Notes: generated from the sequence alone by a model not told the origin. 33,575 bases of DNA from Bacteroidota bacterium (GCA_022709665.1 JAKLIJ010000010.1:1-33575); one strand, 5' to 3'. Numbered from the stretch's first letter, positions 9,609 to 18,202 are shown. A program made the numbers and translations.

Positions 9609-9637
9609 AAAGGTGCCTGCAAGGCGCCTTTTTTTTT
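9609..9637 (+). terminator. Rho-independent terminator after the FadL-like gene
   Basis: A 9-bp stem AAAGGTGCC / GGCGCCTTT (one G-T pair) with the 5-base loop TGCAA is followed by a run of T to 9637. It lies between convergent genes and best fits the plus-strand transcript. Confidence 0.88.
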
Positions 9638-9638
9638 G

Positions 9639-10241
9639 CTACAGATATCCGGACGCATCGGGACCCAGATTAAAAATCAGGTCGAGAATGCTTAAGCCGG
9701 GTACGAAACCTTCATTTCCGAAAACCTGGATATACGGTGGTGAACTTAATTCGGGCCCGTTTGAGGGTGATATGGAATACCTCTGATCACCCGGATCCGT
9801 CCCGGGAGCTTCAAAGGATGAAGTGTAATTAATAAACTTTTCTATACTGAGAATCCTGAGGCATTCCATAAGCAGTTCATGATTCAGATCGAGTAGAAAC
9901 CCGTGCTTTTTTTTAATAATACTGAACAAATAATCTGAATAATACATGAAAAAAGGTGATCTGCCGTAAGCTGAGGTAATAGCTCCCAGATGAACCTGCT
10001 GCCACCGCTTCGACCAGTCGATCCTGATATCCTTTACCTTGATTTTAAGCTTTCCTCCCTTTGTAACAGGCACCGTAAGGTTCAGCACACCTCCTGTGGA
10101 AAGGATTCTGCATCTGTTCCTGTAAGTTTGTTTTATGTAGTTTTCTTCCCCTTCGATGAAAACGGTTTCAGCGTCCCGGATCAGCCTGAAGTAAAAAGCG
10201 GGAGGGAGGTATGCGGTTGAAAGGAGGAGCTTACCGGCCAT
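9639..10241 (-). CDS. WbqC-like family protein
   Basis: A 200-residue protein. The N terminus reads LLSTAYLPPAFYFRLI, followed by NYIKQTYRNRCRI, LNLTVPVTKGGKLKIKVKDI, WSKRWQQVHLGAITSAYGRS and FFMYYSDYL, the conserved pattern of the WbqC-like family common in Bacteroidota. Some members sit in O-antigen loci, but the biochemical role of the family is not settled, so I assign no reaction. It starts 9 bases after the larB stop, so it is probably the last gene of the lar transcript. This may be positional only. Its stop lies 2 bases from the terminator of the opposing gene. Confidence 0.8.
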   Translation of the reverse strand: MAGKLLLSTAYLPPAFYFRLIRDAETVFIEGEENYIKQTYRNRCRILSTGGVLNLTVPVTKGGKLKIKVKDIRIDWSKRWQQVHLGAITSAYGRSPFFMYYSDYLFSIIKKKHGFLLDLNHELLMECLRILSIEKFINYTSSFEAPGTDPGDQRYSISPSNGPELSSPPYIQVFGNEGFVPGLSILDLIFNLGPDASGYL

Positions 10242-10250
10242 CCTGGCTGA

Positions 10251-11000
10251 TCATTTCATCTGGTTTATCATGCTCGCTGAGAAACCAGCGCCGAATCCAT
10301 TGTCGATATTGACAACTGTCACACCCGATGAACAGCTTGTAAGCATGGCAAGAAGCGCGGAAATCCCGCCGAAACTGGCTCCGTATCCCACACTTGTGGG
10401 GACAGCAATTACCGGCTTGCTTACCAGTCCGCCAACCACGCTTGCCAGTGCTCCTTCCATGCCTGCAATCACTATTATTACACGACATTTCCTTATTTCA
10501 GGAAGCTTGTCGACCAGACGGTGTATTCCGGCAACTCCTGCATCATAAATCCTGACTACATCATTCCCTAAAAGTTCTGCTGTAACGGCTGCTTCTTCGG
10601 CAACCGGAATATCGGAAGTTCCTGCTGTTATTACGGCAATGGCAGTATCGGGCTTTTTCATTTCATGGAGAGGAATACTTATAATCCTTGCTTCCGGATA
10701 ATACACTGCCCGGGAGAAAACTCCACTGACTGCTTCAAACATCTCCCTGCCGGCCCTGGTCCCGATAACATTGTTCTTTTTTTCTGCCATAAGCCTGAAG
10801 ATGCCGATTACCTGTTCTGTAGTCTTGCCGGCACAGTATACTATTTCGGGAAATCCTGTCCTGATCTCTCTGTGATTATCGATTTTTGCAAATCCAAGAT
10901 CTGTAAACGGGAAGTCGTGCAACACATCCAGTACTTCTTCCACGCTTTTGCTTCCGTCCCTGATCCCGGTGAGCAACTTTTCTATTTCGTTCCTGTTCAT
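10251..11000 (-). CDS. larB: Nickel-pincer cofactor biosynthesis carboxylase/hydrolase LarB
   Basis: LarB carboxylates C5 of the pyridinium ring of nicotinic acid adenine dinucleotide and cleaves the phosphoanhydride, giving the mononucleotide substrate of LarE. The 249-residue protein has the LarB opening ([33 protein letters not shown]) and the AIR-carboxylase-like C-terminal domain ([61 protein letters not shown]). Cys223 in TSCSSGV matches the catalytic cysteine described for the Lactiplantibacillus plantarum enzyme. Its ATG overlaps the larE stop in an ATGA, so the two are translationally coupled. Length and motifs are complete. Confidence 0.95.
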   Translation of the reverse strand: MNRNEIEKLLTGIRDGSKSVEEVLDVLHDFPFTDLGFAKIDNHREIRTGFPEIVYCAGKTTEQVIGIFRLMAEKKNNVIGTRAGREMFEAVSGVFSRAVYYPEARIISIPLHEMKKPDTAIAVITAGTSDIPVAEEAAVTAELLGNDVVRIYDAGVAGIHRLVDKLPEIRKCRVIIVIAGMEGALASVVGGLVSKPVIAVPTSVGYGASFGGISALLAMLTSCSSGVTVVNIDNGFGAGFSASMINQMK

Positions 11001-11809
11001 GGTCTTGTGTTTTCAGGATCAAAAGAGCCTGATCTGTATCCTTCGAGATCCAAAGATACATATCTGAATCCGATTTTTTTCAGGCCGGCAACAATCTGTT
11101 CCCTTTCTTGTGGCAGAGCCATTTTTGTGAGCCAGACGGGCTGGCATTCGATCCTTGCCAGGTCGCCGTGGATCCTTACCTTTGTCCCGGGGTAACCGGC
11201 TTTTTTTAAAAATTCCTCGGCCTGCTCCGCCATCCTGAGCAAGCCGGAGCTTACTATGGTGTTGTAAGGGATCCTTGTAAGAAGACATGCCATTGATGGC
11301 TTATCCGCAATTTCAAGTCCTTCATTTCTCAGAAGCTTCCTTATCTCCTGCTTGGTCAGACCTGCTTCCATCAGGGGGCTTCTTATACCCATTTCGCTGA
11401 GAGCCCGCATGCCCGGCCTGTGAGTGCCGGCGTCATCTGAATTGGATCCGTCGGCCACATGTCTGAAACCGTTTTCAGCTGCAAAACTGACCAGATGACC
11501 GAAGAGTATCTTTTTGCAGATATAGCACCTTTCCGGCGGGTTGCTCCTGATCTGATCCGGGAAAGGCAGTTCAATGATCCTGTGATTTATTCCATGAACC
11601 CTGGCAAACTCGACGGCTTCTTCAGTTTCCGACAACGGCATGTACGGCGTACGGATGGTGAGTCCCATTATTTTGTCCTTCAGAAGCGTATGAGCGCGAA
11701 GAAGCAGATATGAACTATCAACCCCCCCCGAAAAACCTACGACAAAGGAATTCAAATCATTGATCACACTGTCAAGCCTTTCCCTCTTGTTTTCGGTCAT
11801 ATTTGTCAT
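10997..11809 (-). CDS. larE: Sulfur transferase LarE (three-cysteine type)
   Basis: LarE is an ATP-pyrophosphatase-fold enzyme that inserts sulfur into the pyridinium dicarboxylate precursor of the nickel-pincer nucleotide. About 270 residues. The PP-loop SGGVDSS is at 27-33, and [12 protein letters not shown] and the [14 protein letters not shown] motif are present. Cys175 aligns with the sacrificial cysteine (Cys176) of L. plantarum LarE. A CxxC at 95/98 (RCYICKK) is also present; homologues with these three cysteines are described as binding a [4Fe-4S] cluster and using it as sulfur carrier, so a catalytic rather than sacrificial enzyme is likely here. The frame opens earlier (11890), but the ATG at 11809 overlaps the larC stop as ATGA and drops a non-homologous extension inside larC; ATG 11800 is the alternative. 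Confidence 0.94.
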   Translation of the reverse strand: MTNMTENKRERLDSVINDLNSFVVGFSGGVDSSYLLLRAHTLLKDKIMGLTIRTPYMPLSETEEAVEFARVHGINHRIIELPFPDQIRSNPPERCYICKKILFGHLVSFAAENGFRHVADGSNSDDAGTHRPGMRALSEMGIRSPLMEAGLTKQEIRKLLRNEGLEIADKPSMACLLTRIPYNTIVSSGLLRMAEQAEEFLKKAGYPGTKVRIHGDLARIECQPVWLTKMALPQEREQIVAGLKKIGFRYVSLDLEGYRSGSFDPENTRP

Positions 11810-12981
11810 TTGTTGTTCGCTATAGCCGACATGATGTCGTTGTATACCTCCTTTAAGGGGATGTTTCTCTCCGATGCGATTTTTCTGCATTCCTCGTACT
11901 CAGGCTTTGCCGAGACCTGTTTTCCACCGAAGATGGACCTTTTCACCGTGACCTCGCCGTAGGGTGTGTTAACCCTGAGAATCTCCCTGACAAGGGTGTC
12001 CTTGGTGAATTCAAAGGTTCTCATTCCCACAGTCGTTGATTCAGTGAAAATTATCTCCTTCAGCTTGCCTTCAATACCTTTTTCGCAAATAACGCTGAGC
12101 TTAACTCCTGGACGTCCCTTTTTCATAATAACCTGAGTGAAGAACACATCGGCAGCGCCTGCTTTGAAAAGCTTTCCTGAGATATGGTCATAAATCTCTG
12201 GATTCATGTCATCTATATTTGTTTCCATTAGAACAGCCTTGTGCCCCTGAATCTGATTCTCCCCTGTTTCGCCCAGAAAAACCCTGAGAACGTTGGGAAC
12301 CACGGGATGTTCCTTATGACCGATTCCGTAACCGGTTTTTGATATTGTAAGCTCTGGTCCTGTTCCGAACTTTGTTCCGAGGGTAGTCAATATTGCAGCT
12401 CCCGTAGGTGTTGTTGCTTCAAAATCAACGCCTCCAAGCTTTACCGGGATCCCTTTTACTATTTCCGACGTTGCCGGTGCCGGGACGGGAAGTCTGCCAT
12501 GGTCGCAATCTACAAATCCGCTTCCTAGCTCAACCTCGGAAACATGGACGGTGTCCACCCCAAGCGCCGTATAGCAAATTGCTGCACCGACAACGTCAAC
12601 AATGGAATCGACTGCTCCCACTTCGTGGAAATGCACATGATCGACGGGTATCCCGTGAACCTCTGCTTCTGCTCCTGCAATCTTCATGAATATCTTCATA
12701 CTCAGATCCTTCACGTCGGTGGACAATGCCGAACCGTTTATTATCTTTTCAATGTCATCAAGATGCCTGTGAGCATGTTCATGTCTTGTCTGCCTTACGC
12801 TTACTTTTGTTCCGGTAATCCCATGACGCTGACTGCTTTCAGCCAGGAGTTCCCATCCCTCCAGTTTTAATTTTCCAAGCTCCGCCCTGAGAAATGAAAT
12901 ATCAATGCCCAGGTCGAGCATCGCTCCGAGGTTCATATCACCACTGATACCCGAAAAACAATCATAATAAAGTACTCTCAT
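11806..12981 (-). CDS. larC: Nickel insertase LarC (nickel-pincer cofactor)
   Basis: LarC inserts Ni into the dithio-carboxylate precursor in a CTP-dependent reaction, completing the cofactor of lactate racemase-type enzymes. About 391 residues. Family motifs: MRVLYYDCFSGISGDMNLGA at the N terminus, a His-rich stretch around 67-73 (RHEHAHRH), VHFHEVGAVDSIVDVVG, PVPAPATSEI, ATTPTGAAIL and ETNIDDMNPE; the C-terminal part has FTQVIMKKGRPG. In L. plantarum the protein is made from two frames by a programmed frameshift; here it is one uninterrupted frame. The ORF reaches back to 13074, but homology starts at ATG 12981, so I use that. First gene of larC-larE-larB-wbqC; the 176 bases upstream face a DUF362 gene divergently. 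Confidence 0.95.
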   Translation of the reverse strand: MRVLYYDCFSGISGDMNLGAMLDLGIDISFLRAELGKLKLEGWELLAESSQRHGITGTKVSVRQTRHEHAHRHLDDIEKIINGSALSTDVKDLSMKIFMKIAGAEAEVHGIPVDHVHFHEVGAVDSIVDVVGAAICYTALGVDTVHVSEVELGSGFVDCDHGRLPVPAPATSEIVKGIPVKLGGVDFEATTPTGAAILTTLGTKFGTGPELTISKTGYGIGHKEHPVVPNVLRVFLGETGENQIQGHKAVLMETNIDDMNPEIYDHISGKLFKAGAADVFFTQVIMKKGRPGVKLSVICEKGIEGKLKEIIFTESTTVGMRTFEFTKDTLVREILRVNTPYGEVTVKRSIFGGKQVSAKPEYEECRKIASERNIPLKEVYNDIMSAIANNK

Positions 12982-13013
12982 ATTTATCCTTAAGTAAAGT
13001 TTAACAAACACTG

Positions 13014-13041
13014 TCAGGCTTTGTTCGGGCCTCAGGCTTTG
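13014..13041. repeat. Direct repeat TCAGGCTTTG x2 upstream of larC
   Basis: Two identical 10-base copies, at 13014-13023 and 13032-13041, lie 18 bases apart start to start, in the divergent larC/DUF362 intergenic region, 33-60 bases before the larC ATG. An 18-base period is a little under two helical turns, so two protein subunits could bind on nearly the same face. If larC actually started upstream the repeat would be coding (QSL...QSL), but homology argues against that. Confidence 0.5.
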
Positions 13042-13084
13042 AATTTTATTCATCAATACTGCGTAAATATACAATTTACTATCA

Positions 13085-13117
13085 TTGGAGAATTGATAAA
13101 AATTATTACTATTTTTG
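13085..13117 (+). promoter_or_regulatory. Candidate promoter for the DUF362/polyferredoxin pair
   Basis: TATTTTTG at 13110-13117 fits TAnnTTTG, and TTGG at 13085-13088 lies 21 bases upstream. The start codon is 40 bases downstream. Consensus match only. Confidence 0.35.
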
Positions 13118-13157
13118 AGAGCTTTTCGGTTAAGATTTAAAATCAGATAATTCCATT

Positions 13158-14078
13158 ATGCAACGAAGGGAATTCTTCAGAAAATCAGTCAGGGCTGGTA
13201 TTGCTGCCGGTGCAGCATTTAATCTGGGCAGCTACAATAAGCTCTGGGCCTCATCGTCTTCTGCTGCAAAATATGATCTGGTTGCTGTCATGGGCGGAGA
13301 GCCGGATGCCATGTTCGATCTGGGAATTCAGGAACTGGGAGGAATGGGAACATTTATTCAAAAAGGGCAGAAAGTTCTTGTAAAACCCAATATTGGATGG
13401 GATGTTGTTCCGGAACTGGCTGCCAACACAAATCCCGGGCTTGTAAAAAGGATCATCGAACATTGCTTCAGAGCAGGAGCGAAGGAAGTATATGTTTTTG
13501 ATCATACCTGCGACAACTGGATAAACACCTACAGAAATTCCGGAATCGAAAATGCCTCCAAATCAGCCGGTGCCAAGGTTGTACCCGGAAATACGGAGAA
13601 TTATTACCAGGAAATAGAGATACCAACAGCCGTGAGGCTCAAAAAAGCGAAGGTTCATGAGCTTGTTCTTGAGACCGATGTGTTCATAAATGTTCCTATC
13701 CTCAAGGACCATAACTCCACAAGGATGACGGCCTGTCTTAAAAATATGATGGGCGTGGTCTGGGACAGGGGATACTGGCACTCGAATAATCTTCACCAAT
13801 GTATTGCAGATTATGCCTTGTTCGAAAAGAAACCCGTTCTCAACGTTGTGGATTGCTACAATGTAATGGTTAAGCACGGCCCGCAGGGTGTTTCAAAAGA
13901 GGATGTCGTCACGATGAAATCACAGATTATCACTTCCGATTGGGTCGCAGGAGATGCTGCAGCAGCAAAGATGCTCGGTATTGATCCGCAGCGGATCGAT
14001 TATATTACTGTCGCTGACAAGATGGGACTTGGAACCATGAACCTCGAATCACTGAATATCAGGCGTTTAAAAATGTAA
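13158..14078 (+). CDS. DUF362 domain protein with Tat signal
   Basis: A 306-residue protein. The N terminus has a twin-arginine signal (QRREFFRK, then the hydrophobic IAAGAAFNLG and an alanine/serine-rich cut region), so it is probably exported folded, implying a cofactor. The body shows the DUF362 pattern: GQKVLVKPNIGWD, TNPGLVKRIIEHCFRAGAKEVYVFDHTCDNW, DVFINVPILKDHNSTRMTACLKNMMG. Some DUF362 proteins carry ferredoxin domains; this one has only scattered cysteines and no CxxCxxC. The biochemical role of the family is not established. The next gene, a membrane polyferredoxin, starts 6 bases after the stop, so the pair is one operon and the two products may work together at the membrane. The ATG at 13158 is fixed by the Tat motif. 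Confidence 0.85.
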   Translation: MQRREFFRKSVRAGIAAGAAFNLGSYNKLWASSSSAAKYDLVAVMGGEPDAMFDLGIQELGGMGTFIQKGQKVLVKPNIGWDVVPELAANTNPGLVKRIIEHCFRAGAKEVYVFDHTCDNWINTYRNSGIENASKSAGAKVVPGNTENYYQEIEIPTAVRLKKAKVHELVLETDVFINVPILKDHNSTRMTACLKNMMGVVWDRGYWHSNNLHQCIADYALFEKKPVLNVVDCYNVMVKHGPQGVSKEDVVTMKSQIITSDWVAGDAAAAKMLGIDPQRIDYITVADKMGLGTMNLESLNIRRLKM

Positions 14079-14084
14079 CTTGTA

Positions 14085-15647
14085 ATGACATCTTCCTTTC
14101 TCAGGAAATTAAGGATATTTATTTCATCGCTTCTCCTGATCTGCTTCGTTCTGGTATTTGCAGATTTCAGAGCAGTAATACCGGAGAAATATATCAATTA
14201 CCTTCTTTATCTTCAGTTTGTTCCATCAGCCTTAAAGTACATCGACCTCCTGACAATGGCCGCCGGAGGTTTCATAATAATCCTTCTTCTGACTCTGCTG
14301 ACAGGCAGAACATATTGTTCTTTCCTCTGTCCTCTGGGTATTGGTCAGGATGTTTTTAGCCGGATCGGCGGCAGGGTGAAGAAAAAGTTCAGACGATTCG
14401 GGTATAAAAAGCCTCATACGATTATAAGGTATTCGGTGCTTGCCCTCACACTCGGAACTGCAATTTTCTGGGGGCTTTATCTGCTTACTCTTCTGGATCC
14501 ATACAGCATTTTCGGAAGGTTTATGACCTATTTCGGAGAGCCAGTGATTCTGCTGGTCAACAATTTCTTCACATGGGTTCTTGGCAAGTTTGATGTTTAT
14601 TCACTTCATCATGTTGATATCAGAGGTTTTAATCCTGCAGCATATGCTGTTCCTTCTTTCTTCTTTCTGCTGGTGGGGACTATGTCCTTTGTTAAAGGAA
14701 GGTTGTATTGCAACATGATATGTCCTGTCGGCACCCTCCTCGGTCTTATATCGAAAGTCTCCATCTTCAGGGTGAAATTCAGTGAGAGCAAATGCACACG
14801 TTGTGGCAGGTGTGCCCTGAAGTGTAAATCGTCGTGCATCGATTTTCTTAATTTCAATGTTGATGTAAGCCGCTGTGTCAATTGTTTCAATTGTATCGAT
14901 GTATGTCCCGAAAAATCTCTCTCCTATGGATTCATTGGTTCTGGTGAAAAGCACGTGCAAACCAGTGATGGAAGAAGAAAATTTGTTGCTGCGTCGGCCC
15001 TGATGCTTCTGGGGATCACTCCGGGCGTTGTCGGCCAGCAAAAGAAGGGAGCTCCTGTTCCCGGTAAGGCTTCCACAGTTAAGGAACCCCGGACTTTCCC
15101 GGTATGTCCTCCCGGAGCCGGATCGTTTGAGGAATTCACAGAAAAATGTACAGCCTGTTCACTCTGCATCAGTGTATGCCCCAATAATGTGCTTCAGCCT
15201 GCATTTAAAGAGTATGGCATAGCCGGCCTTATGCAACCTGTGATGAATTATCACAGGAGTTTCTGTACATTCAATTGCACACGCTGCACAGAGATCTGCC
15301 CTACAAATGCCCTGAAACCTTTGTTGCTTGAGGCAAAGAAACTAACCCAGCTGGGTAAAGTAGTATTTATTAAGGATAACTGCATCGTAAAAACAGAAAA
15401 GACGGCCTGCGGGGCCTGTTCAGAAGCCTGCCCCACAAAAGCCGTTTACATGGTGCCCTATGAGGACAGCCTTCTTATCCCTGAAACTAACCAGAATATC
15501 TGTATAGGATGCGGACATTGTGAATATGCATGCCCGGTTGTACCCTACAAAGCCATATTTGTCGACGGCAATCCCGTGCATGCTGCTGCAGCCAAACCCG
15601 AAATAAAAGAAGCTGAAATCACCACACCTGAAGAATTCCCCTTCTGA
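14085..15647 (+). CDS. Membrane polyferredoxin, NapH-like half fused to NapG-like half
   Basis: A 520-residue membrane iron-sulfur protein. The first ~230 residues carry about four or five hydrophobic segments and the paired NapH-type motifs GRTYCSFLCPLG (75-86) and GRLYCNMICPVG (206-217), followed by two [4Fe-4S] sites: CTRCGRCALKC at 237-247 and CVNCFNCIDVCP at 264-275. Residues 296-318 (GRRKFVAASALMLLG) look like an internal twin-arginine/hydrophobic segment, after which come four more ferredoxin-type sites: CTACSLCISVCP (355-366), CTFNCTRCTEICP (394-406), a site starting at C433 with CGACSEACP (442-450), and CIGCGHCEYACP (473-484). NapH and NapG pass quinol electrons to periplasmic reductases; a similar electron route to or from the Tat-exported DUF362 partner is inference. 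Cluster count is read from cysteine spacing only. Confidence 0.85.
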   Translation: MTSSFLRKLRIFISSLLLICFVLVFADFRAVIPEKYINYLLYLQFVPSALKYIDLLTMAAGGFIIILLLTLLTGRTYCSFLCPLGIGQDVFSRIGGRVKKKFRRFGYKKPHTIIRYSVLALTLGTAIFWGLYLLTLLDPYSIFGRFMTYFGEPVILLVNNFFTWVLGKFDVYSLHHVDIRGFNPAAYAVPSFFFLLVGTMSFVKGRLYCNMICPVGTLLGLISKVSIFRVKFSESKCTRCGRCALKCKSSCIDFLNFNVDVSRCVNCFNCIDVCPEKSLSYGFIGSGEKHVQTSDGRRKFVAASALMLLGITPGVVGQQKKGAPVPGKASTVKEPRTFPVCPPGAGSFEEFTEKCTACSLCISVCPNNVLQPAFKEYGIAGLMQPVMNYHRSFCTFNCTRCTEICPTNALKPLLLEAKKLTQLGKVVFIKDNCIVKTEKTACGACSEACPTKAVYMVPYEDSLLIPETNQNICIGCGHCEYACPVVPYKAIFVDGNPVHAAAAKPEIKEAEITTPEEFPF

Positions 15648-15671
15648 TGCAGGAAACAGACTAATTTGTAA

Positions 15672-15692
15672 GCAAACATGATTTTTGTTTGC
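15672..15692. promoter_or_regulatory. Inverted repeat GCAAACA-N7-TGTTTGC before mce
   Basis: A perfect 7-bp inverted repeat with a 7-base loop; its right arm contains the TTTG (15688-15691) taken as the -33 box of the promoter candidate. It could be an operator, or a weak terminator for the polyferredoxin gene, which ends 24 bases upstream; a T-rich stretch (ATTTTTTAG) follows only after a 9-base gap. Confidence 0.45.
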
Positions 15693-15720
15693 ATAGGCTA
15701 TTTTTTAGCTGTTAATTTTG
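15688..15720 (+). promoter_or_regulatory. Candidate promoter of the mce-mmd-cit gene block
   Basis: TTTG at 15688-15691 and TAATTTTG at 15713-15720 match the Bacteroidota -33/-7 pattern with a 21-base spacer. Expected transcript start is about 15727, giving a leader of about 28 bases to the mce ATG. This is the best promoter match in the window. Confidence 0.5.
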
Positions 15721-15754
15721 CTTAAATTATAGTCACCAAAAAAACACCATCTCC

Positions 15755-16180
15755 ATGAAACCAACACATATAGAACATATTGGTATCGCAGTCTCAAACC
15801 TGGCAGAATCAGTGGATTTCTATGAGAAAGTACTGGGCCTGAAATGCTATAATATTGAAGAGGTAGCAGACCAGAAAGTAAGGACTGCTTTTTTTATGAT
15901 AGGGCAGACCAAGATTGAGCTTCTGGAATCGACTGATCCCCAGGGAACTATTGCACGTTTCATTGAGAAAAGAGGAGAGGGCATACATCATATCGCTTTT
16001 GCAGTTGAAAACATTGAGGAAAAACTAAGACATGCAGCTGATGAAGGCGTGAGACTTATAGATACACATCCGAGAAAAGGGGCAGAAGGTCTGGATATCG
16101 CCTTCCTTCACCCGGCCTCGGCACATGGGGTGCTTATAGAACTCTGCGAACATCCTGCAGGCGAAAAACAGGATAAGTAA
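15755..16180 (+). CDS. mce: Methylmalonyl-CoA epimerase
   Basis: Interconverts (R)- and (S)-methylmalonyl-CoA in the propionate/succinate pathway. The 141-residue protein is a vicinal-oxygen-chelate metalloenzyme with two beta-alpha-beta-beta-beta modules. Likely metal ligands are His8 (HIEHIGIAV), Gln51 (GQTKIELLE), His78 or His79 (GEGIHHIAF) and Glu129 (GVLIELCEH). Length is normal. It is the first gene behind the promoter candidate; the carboxyltransferase gene starts 41 bases after its stop. The epimerase next to the carboxyltransferase supports a methylmalonyl-CoA rather than oxaloacetate substrate for the downstream decarboxylase. Confidence 0.95.
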   Translation: MKPTHIEHIGIAVSNLAESVDFYEKVLGLKCYNIEEVADQKVRTAFFMIGQTKIELLESTDPQGTIARFIEKRGEGIHHIAFAVENIEEKLRHAADEGVRLIDTHPRKGAEGLDIAFLHPASAHGVLIELCEHPAGEKQDK

Positions 16181-16221
16181 TAATTTATTTCACTCAAAAA
16201 CCAGTACAAAACCTATTTTAT

Positions 16222-17781
16222 ATGGATAGCCAGGAAAAGGTAAAGCAACTCATAGAGCTAAGAGAAAAAGCTCGTCTGGGAGGCGGGTTGCAAAAAATTG
16301 AGGATCAGCATTCCAAGGGAAGACTGACCGCCAGGGAACGAATAAACATACTTCTCGATGAGGGGAGTTTTGAGGAGTTTGACATGTTTGTAACCCATCG
16401 CACAGAAGATTTCGGTATGGGCAAGAAGAAATTCCTTACCGACGGAGTGGTGACAGGGCATGGTACTATTGACGGCCGGGTGGTTTACGTCTTTGCCCAG
16501 GATTTTACCATTTTCGGGGGTTCGCTTTCTGAAGCCTTCTCACAGAAGATATGCAAAATCATGGATCAGGCGATGAAGGTTGGCGCACCGGTCATCGGAA
16601 TAAACGACAGCGGCGGAGCGCGTATCCAGGAAGGGGTAAGAAGCCTGGCCGGCTACGCGGAGATCTTTGAAAGAAATATTCTTGCATCCGGGGTTATCCC
16701 GCAGATATCAGCAGTTTTCGGACCTTGTGCCGGAGGCGCTGTGTATTCTCCTGCCCTCACCGATTTCATTATTATGAGCGAAAAAAGCAGCTATATGTTT
16801 GTTACCGGACCAAAAGTGACAAAGACTGTAACTGGTGAAGAAATATCAACAGAGAATCTGGGCGGCTCAGGAGTTCATGGAACAAAATCGGGAGTTGCAC
16901 ATTTTGTTGTGGATGAGGAGGAACAGGGTTTGCTGCTTATCCGTAAACTCCTCAGCTATCTCCCGCAGAACAATATGGAAGAACCGCCTCTTACCGAATG
17001 CGACGACCCCATCGATCGCAAGGAAGACGATCTCAATAAGCTGATACCTGAAAATCCAAATCAGCCTTATGATGTGAAGGACATCATTTTCAAGATTACC
17101 GATTACAGCGAGTTCCTCGAGGTACATGCAGGATATGCAAGAAATATTGTTGTCGGTTATGCAAAAATGGGAGGAATGCCGGTAGGTATTGTGGCCAATC
17201 AACCCAGCTTCCTTGCCGGTGTACTTGATATTGATGCATCGAGAAAAGCCGCTCGTTTCATAAGGTTCTGCGATGCCTTCAACATTCCTATTGTAACACT
17301 GGTGGATGTTCCTGGTTTTCTTCCCGGGAGCGGACAGGAATATGGTGGTATAATAATCCACGGTGCAAAGCTGATGTTCGCCTATGGTGAAGCAACCGTG
17401 CCCAAGGTAACAGTAACACTCCGGAAATCTTACGGTGGTGCACATTGCGTTATGTCATCAAAACAGCTCCGGGGTGATATAAACTATGCATGGCCTTCGG
17501 CTGAAATAGCTGTAATGGGACCTTCAGGAGCAATAGAAATCCTTGAGGGCAAAGCTATCGCCGAGTTCACCGATCCTGATGAAAAAGCGGCCTTCATTGC
17601 TGAAAAAGAAAATGAATACAGGAATAAATTTGCAAATCCCTATGAAGCTGCAAAATTTGGTTTTATTGATGATGTGATCGAGCCGAGGAACACTCGCTTC
17701 AGGATAATCAGGGCACTGAGATCTCTTGCCACCAAAAAAGATCCCGGTCCGATGAAGAAACACGCCAATATACCGTTATAA
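16222..17781 (+). CDS. mmdA: Methylmalonyl-CoA/propionyl-CoA carboxyltransferase (decarboxylase alpha subunit)
   Basis: This 519-residue biotin-dependent carboxyltransferase moves the carboxyl group between (S)-methylmalonyl-CoA and carrier-bound biotin. Both crotonase-fold halves are present: the N-half with [47 protein letters not shown] and [16 protein letters not shown]; the C-half with [35 protein letters not shown] and ITL-type [13 protein letters not shown]. The same family serves propionyl-CoA carboxylase (beta subunit) and Na+-translocating methylmalonyl-CoA decarboxylase (MmdA). The following OadG-like and biotin-carrier genes favour the Na+ decarboxylase. No biotin carboxylase gene is in view, which also fits a decarboxylase. 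The OadG-like gene begins 13 bases after the stop. Confidence 0.93.
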   Translation: MDSQEKVKQLIELREKARLGGGLQKIEDQHSKGRLTARERINILLDEGSFEEFDMFVTHRTEDFGMGKKKFLTDGVVTGHGTIDGRVVYVFAQDFTIFGGSLSEAFSQKICKIMDQAMKVGAPVIGINDSGGARIQEGVRSLAGYAEIFERNILASGVIPQISAVFGPCAGGAVYSPALTDFIIMSEKSSYMFVTGPKVTKTVTGEEISTENLGGSGVHGTKSGVAHFVVDEEEQGLLLIRKLLSYLPQNNMEEPPLTECDDPIDRKEDDLNKLIPENPNQPYDVKDIIFKITDYSEFLEVHAGYARNIVVGYAKMGGMPVGIVANQPSFLAGVLDIDASRKAARFIRFCDAFNIPIVTLVDVPGFLPGSGQEYGGIIIHGAKLMFAYGEATVPKVTVTLRKSYGGAHCVMSSKQLRGDINYAWPSAEIAVMGPSGAIEILEGKAIAEFTDPDEKAAFIAEKENEYRNKFANPYEAAKFGFIDDVIEPRNTRFRIIRALRSLATKKDPGPMKKHANIPL

Positions 17782-17794
17782 GACTTAACTAGTT

Positions 17795-18157
17795 ATGAAC
17801 TATTTCCCAATCCTCCTGTCGGGCATTTATGTTGATGCGCCAGCTGCCGTCAACCTGCTGATTGTGCTGAATATTATCCTGATAAGCATAATTCTGATAT
17901 TCCTGATCGTCAGGGTATTGCTTCCAGTAATAAGAAAATCCCTGTCAGAACGTGAAGAAAAGGCAGTCGTGGATGAATCTGTAATTGCTGATACCGTTAC
18001 TGCAGGTTCGGATACAGAAGCTGCTATCGCTGCAGCTCTTTATCTGTACTTCAATGAGATGCATGATGAGGAAAGCGATGTGATCACTGTGAAAAGGGTG
18101 TCGAAGACTTATTCGCCATGGAGCTCTAAGTTGTACAGTATGAGAAATTTAAGGTAA
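17795..18157 (+). CDS. OadG-like small membrane subunit of a Na+-translocating decarboxylase
   Basis: A 120-residue protein with one clear membrane segment at about 18-45 (VNLLIVLNIILISIILIFLIVRVLL), then an acidic cytoplasmic stretch, an Ala-rich helix (EAAIAAALYLYFNEMH) and a short basic end (SPWSSKLYSMRNL). This architecture and the AIAAAL segment are typical of the gamma/delta subunit (OadG/MmdD) in Bacteroidota, which anchors and assembles the decarboxylase complex. The sequence is poorly conserved in general, so the call leans on position between mmdA and the biotin carrier. It implies a membrane-bound complex, for which the beta (ion-pump) subunit is not in the window. Confidence 0.82.
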   Translation: MNYFPILLSGIYVDAPAAVNLLIVLNIILISIILIFLIVRVLLPVIRKSLSEREEKAVVDESVIADTVTAGSDTEAAIAAALYLYFNEMHDEESDVITVKRVSKTYSPWSSKLYSMRNLR

Positions 18158-18202
18158 ATTTTTTGAATCAGGAATCTCAAATTGACCATGTAAGAAAAAA
18201 AT

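Noticed and set aside
12982..13074. Upstream extension of larC to ATG 13050 or 13074
   Set aside because: LarC homology begins exactly at MRVLYYDCFSGISGDM; the extension would also turn the direct repeat into coding sequence and take up most of the promoter region.
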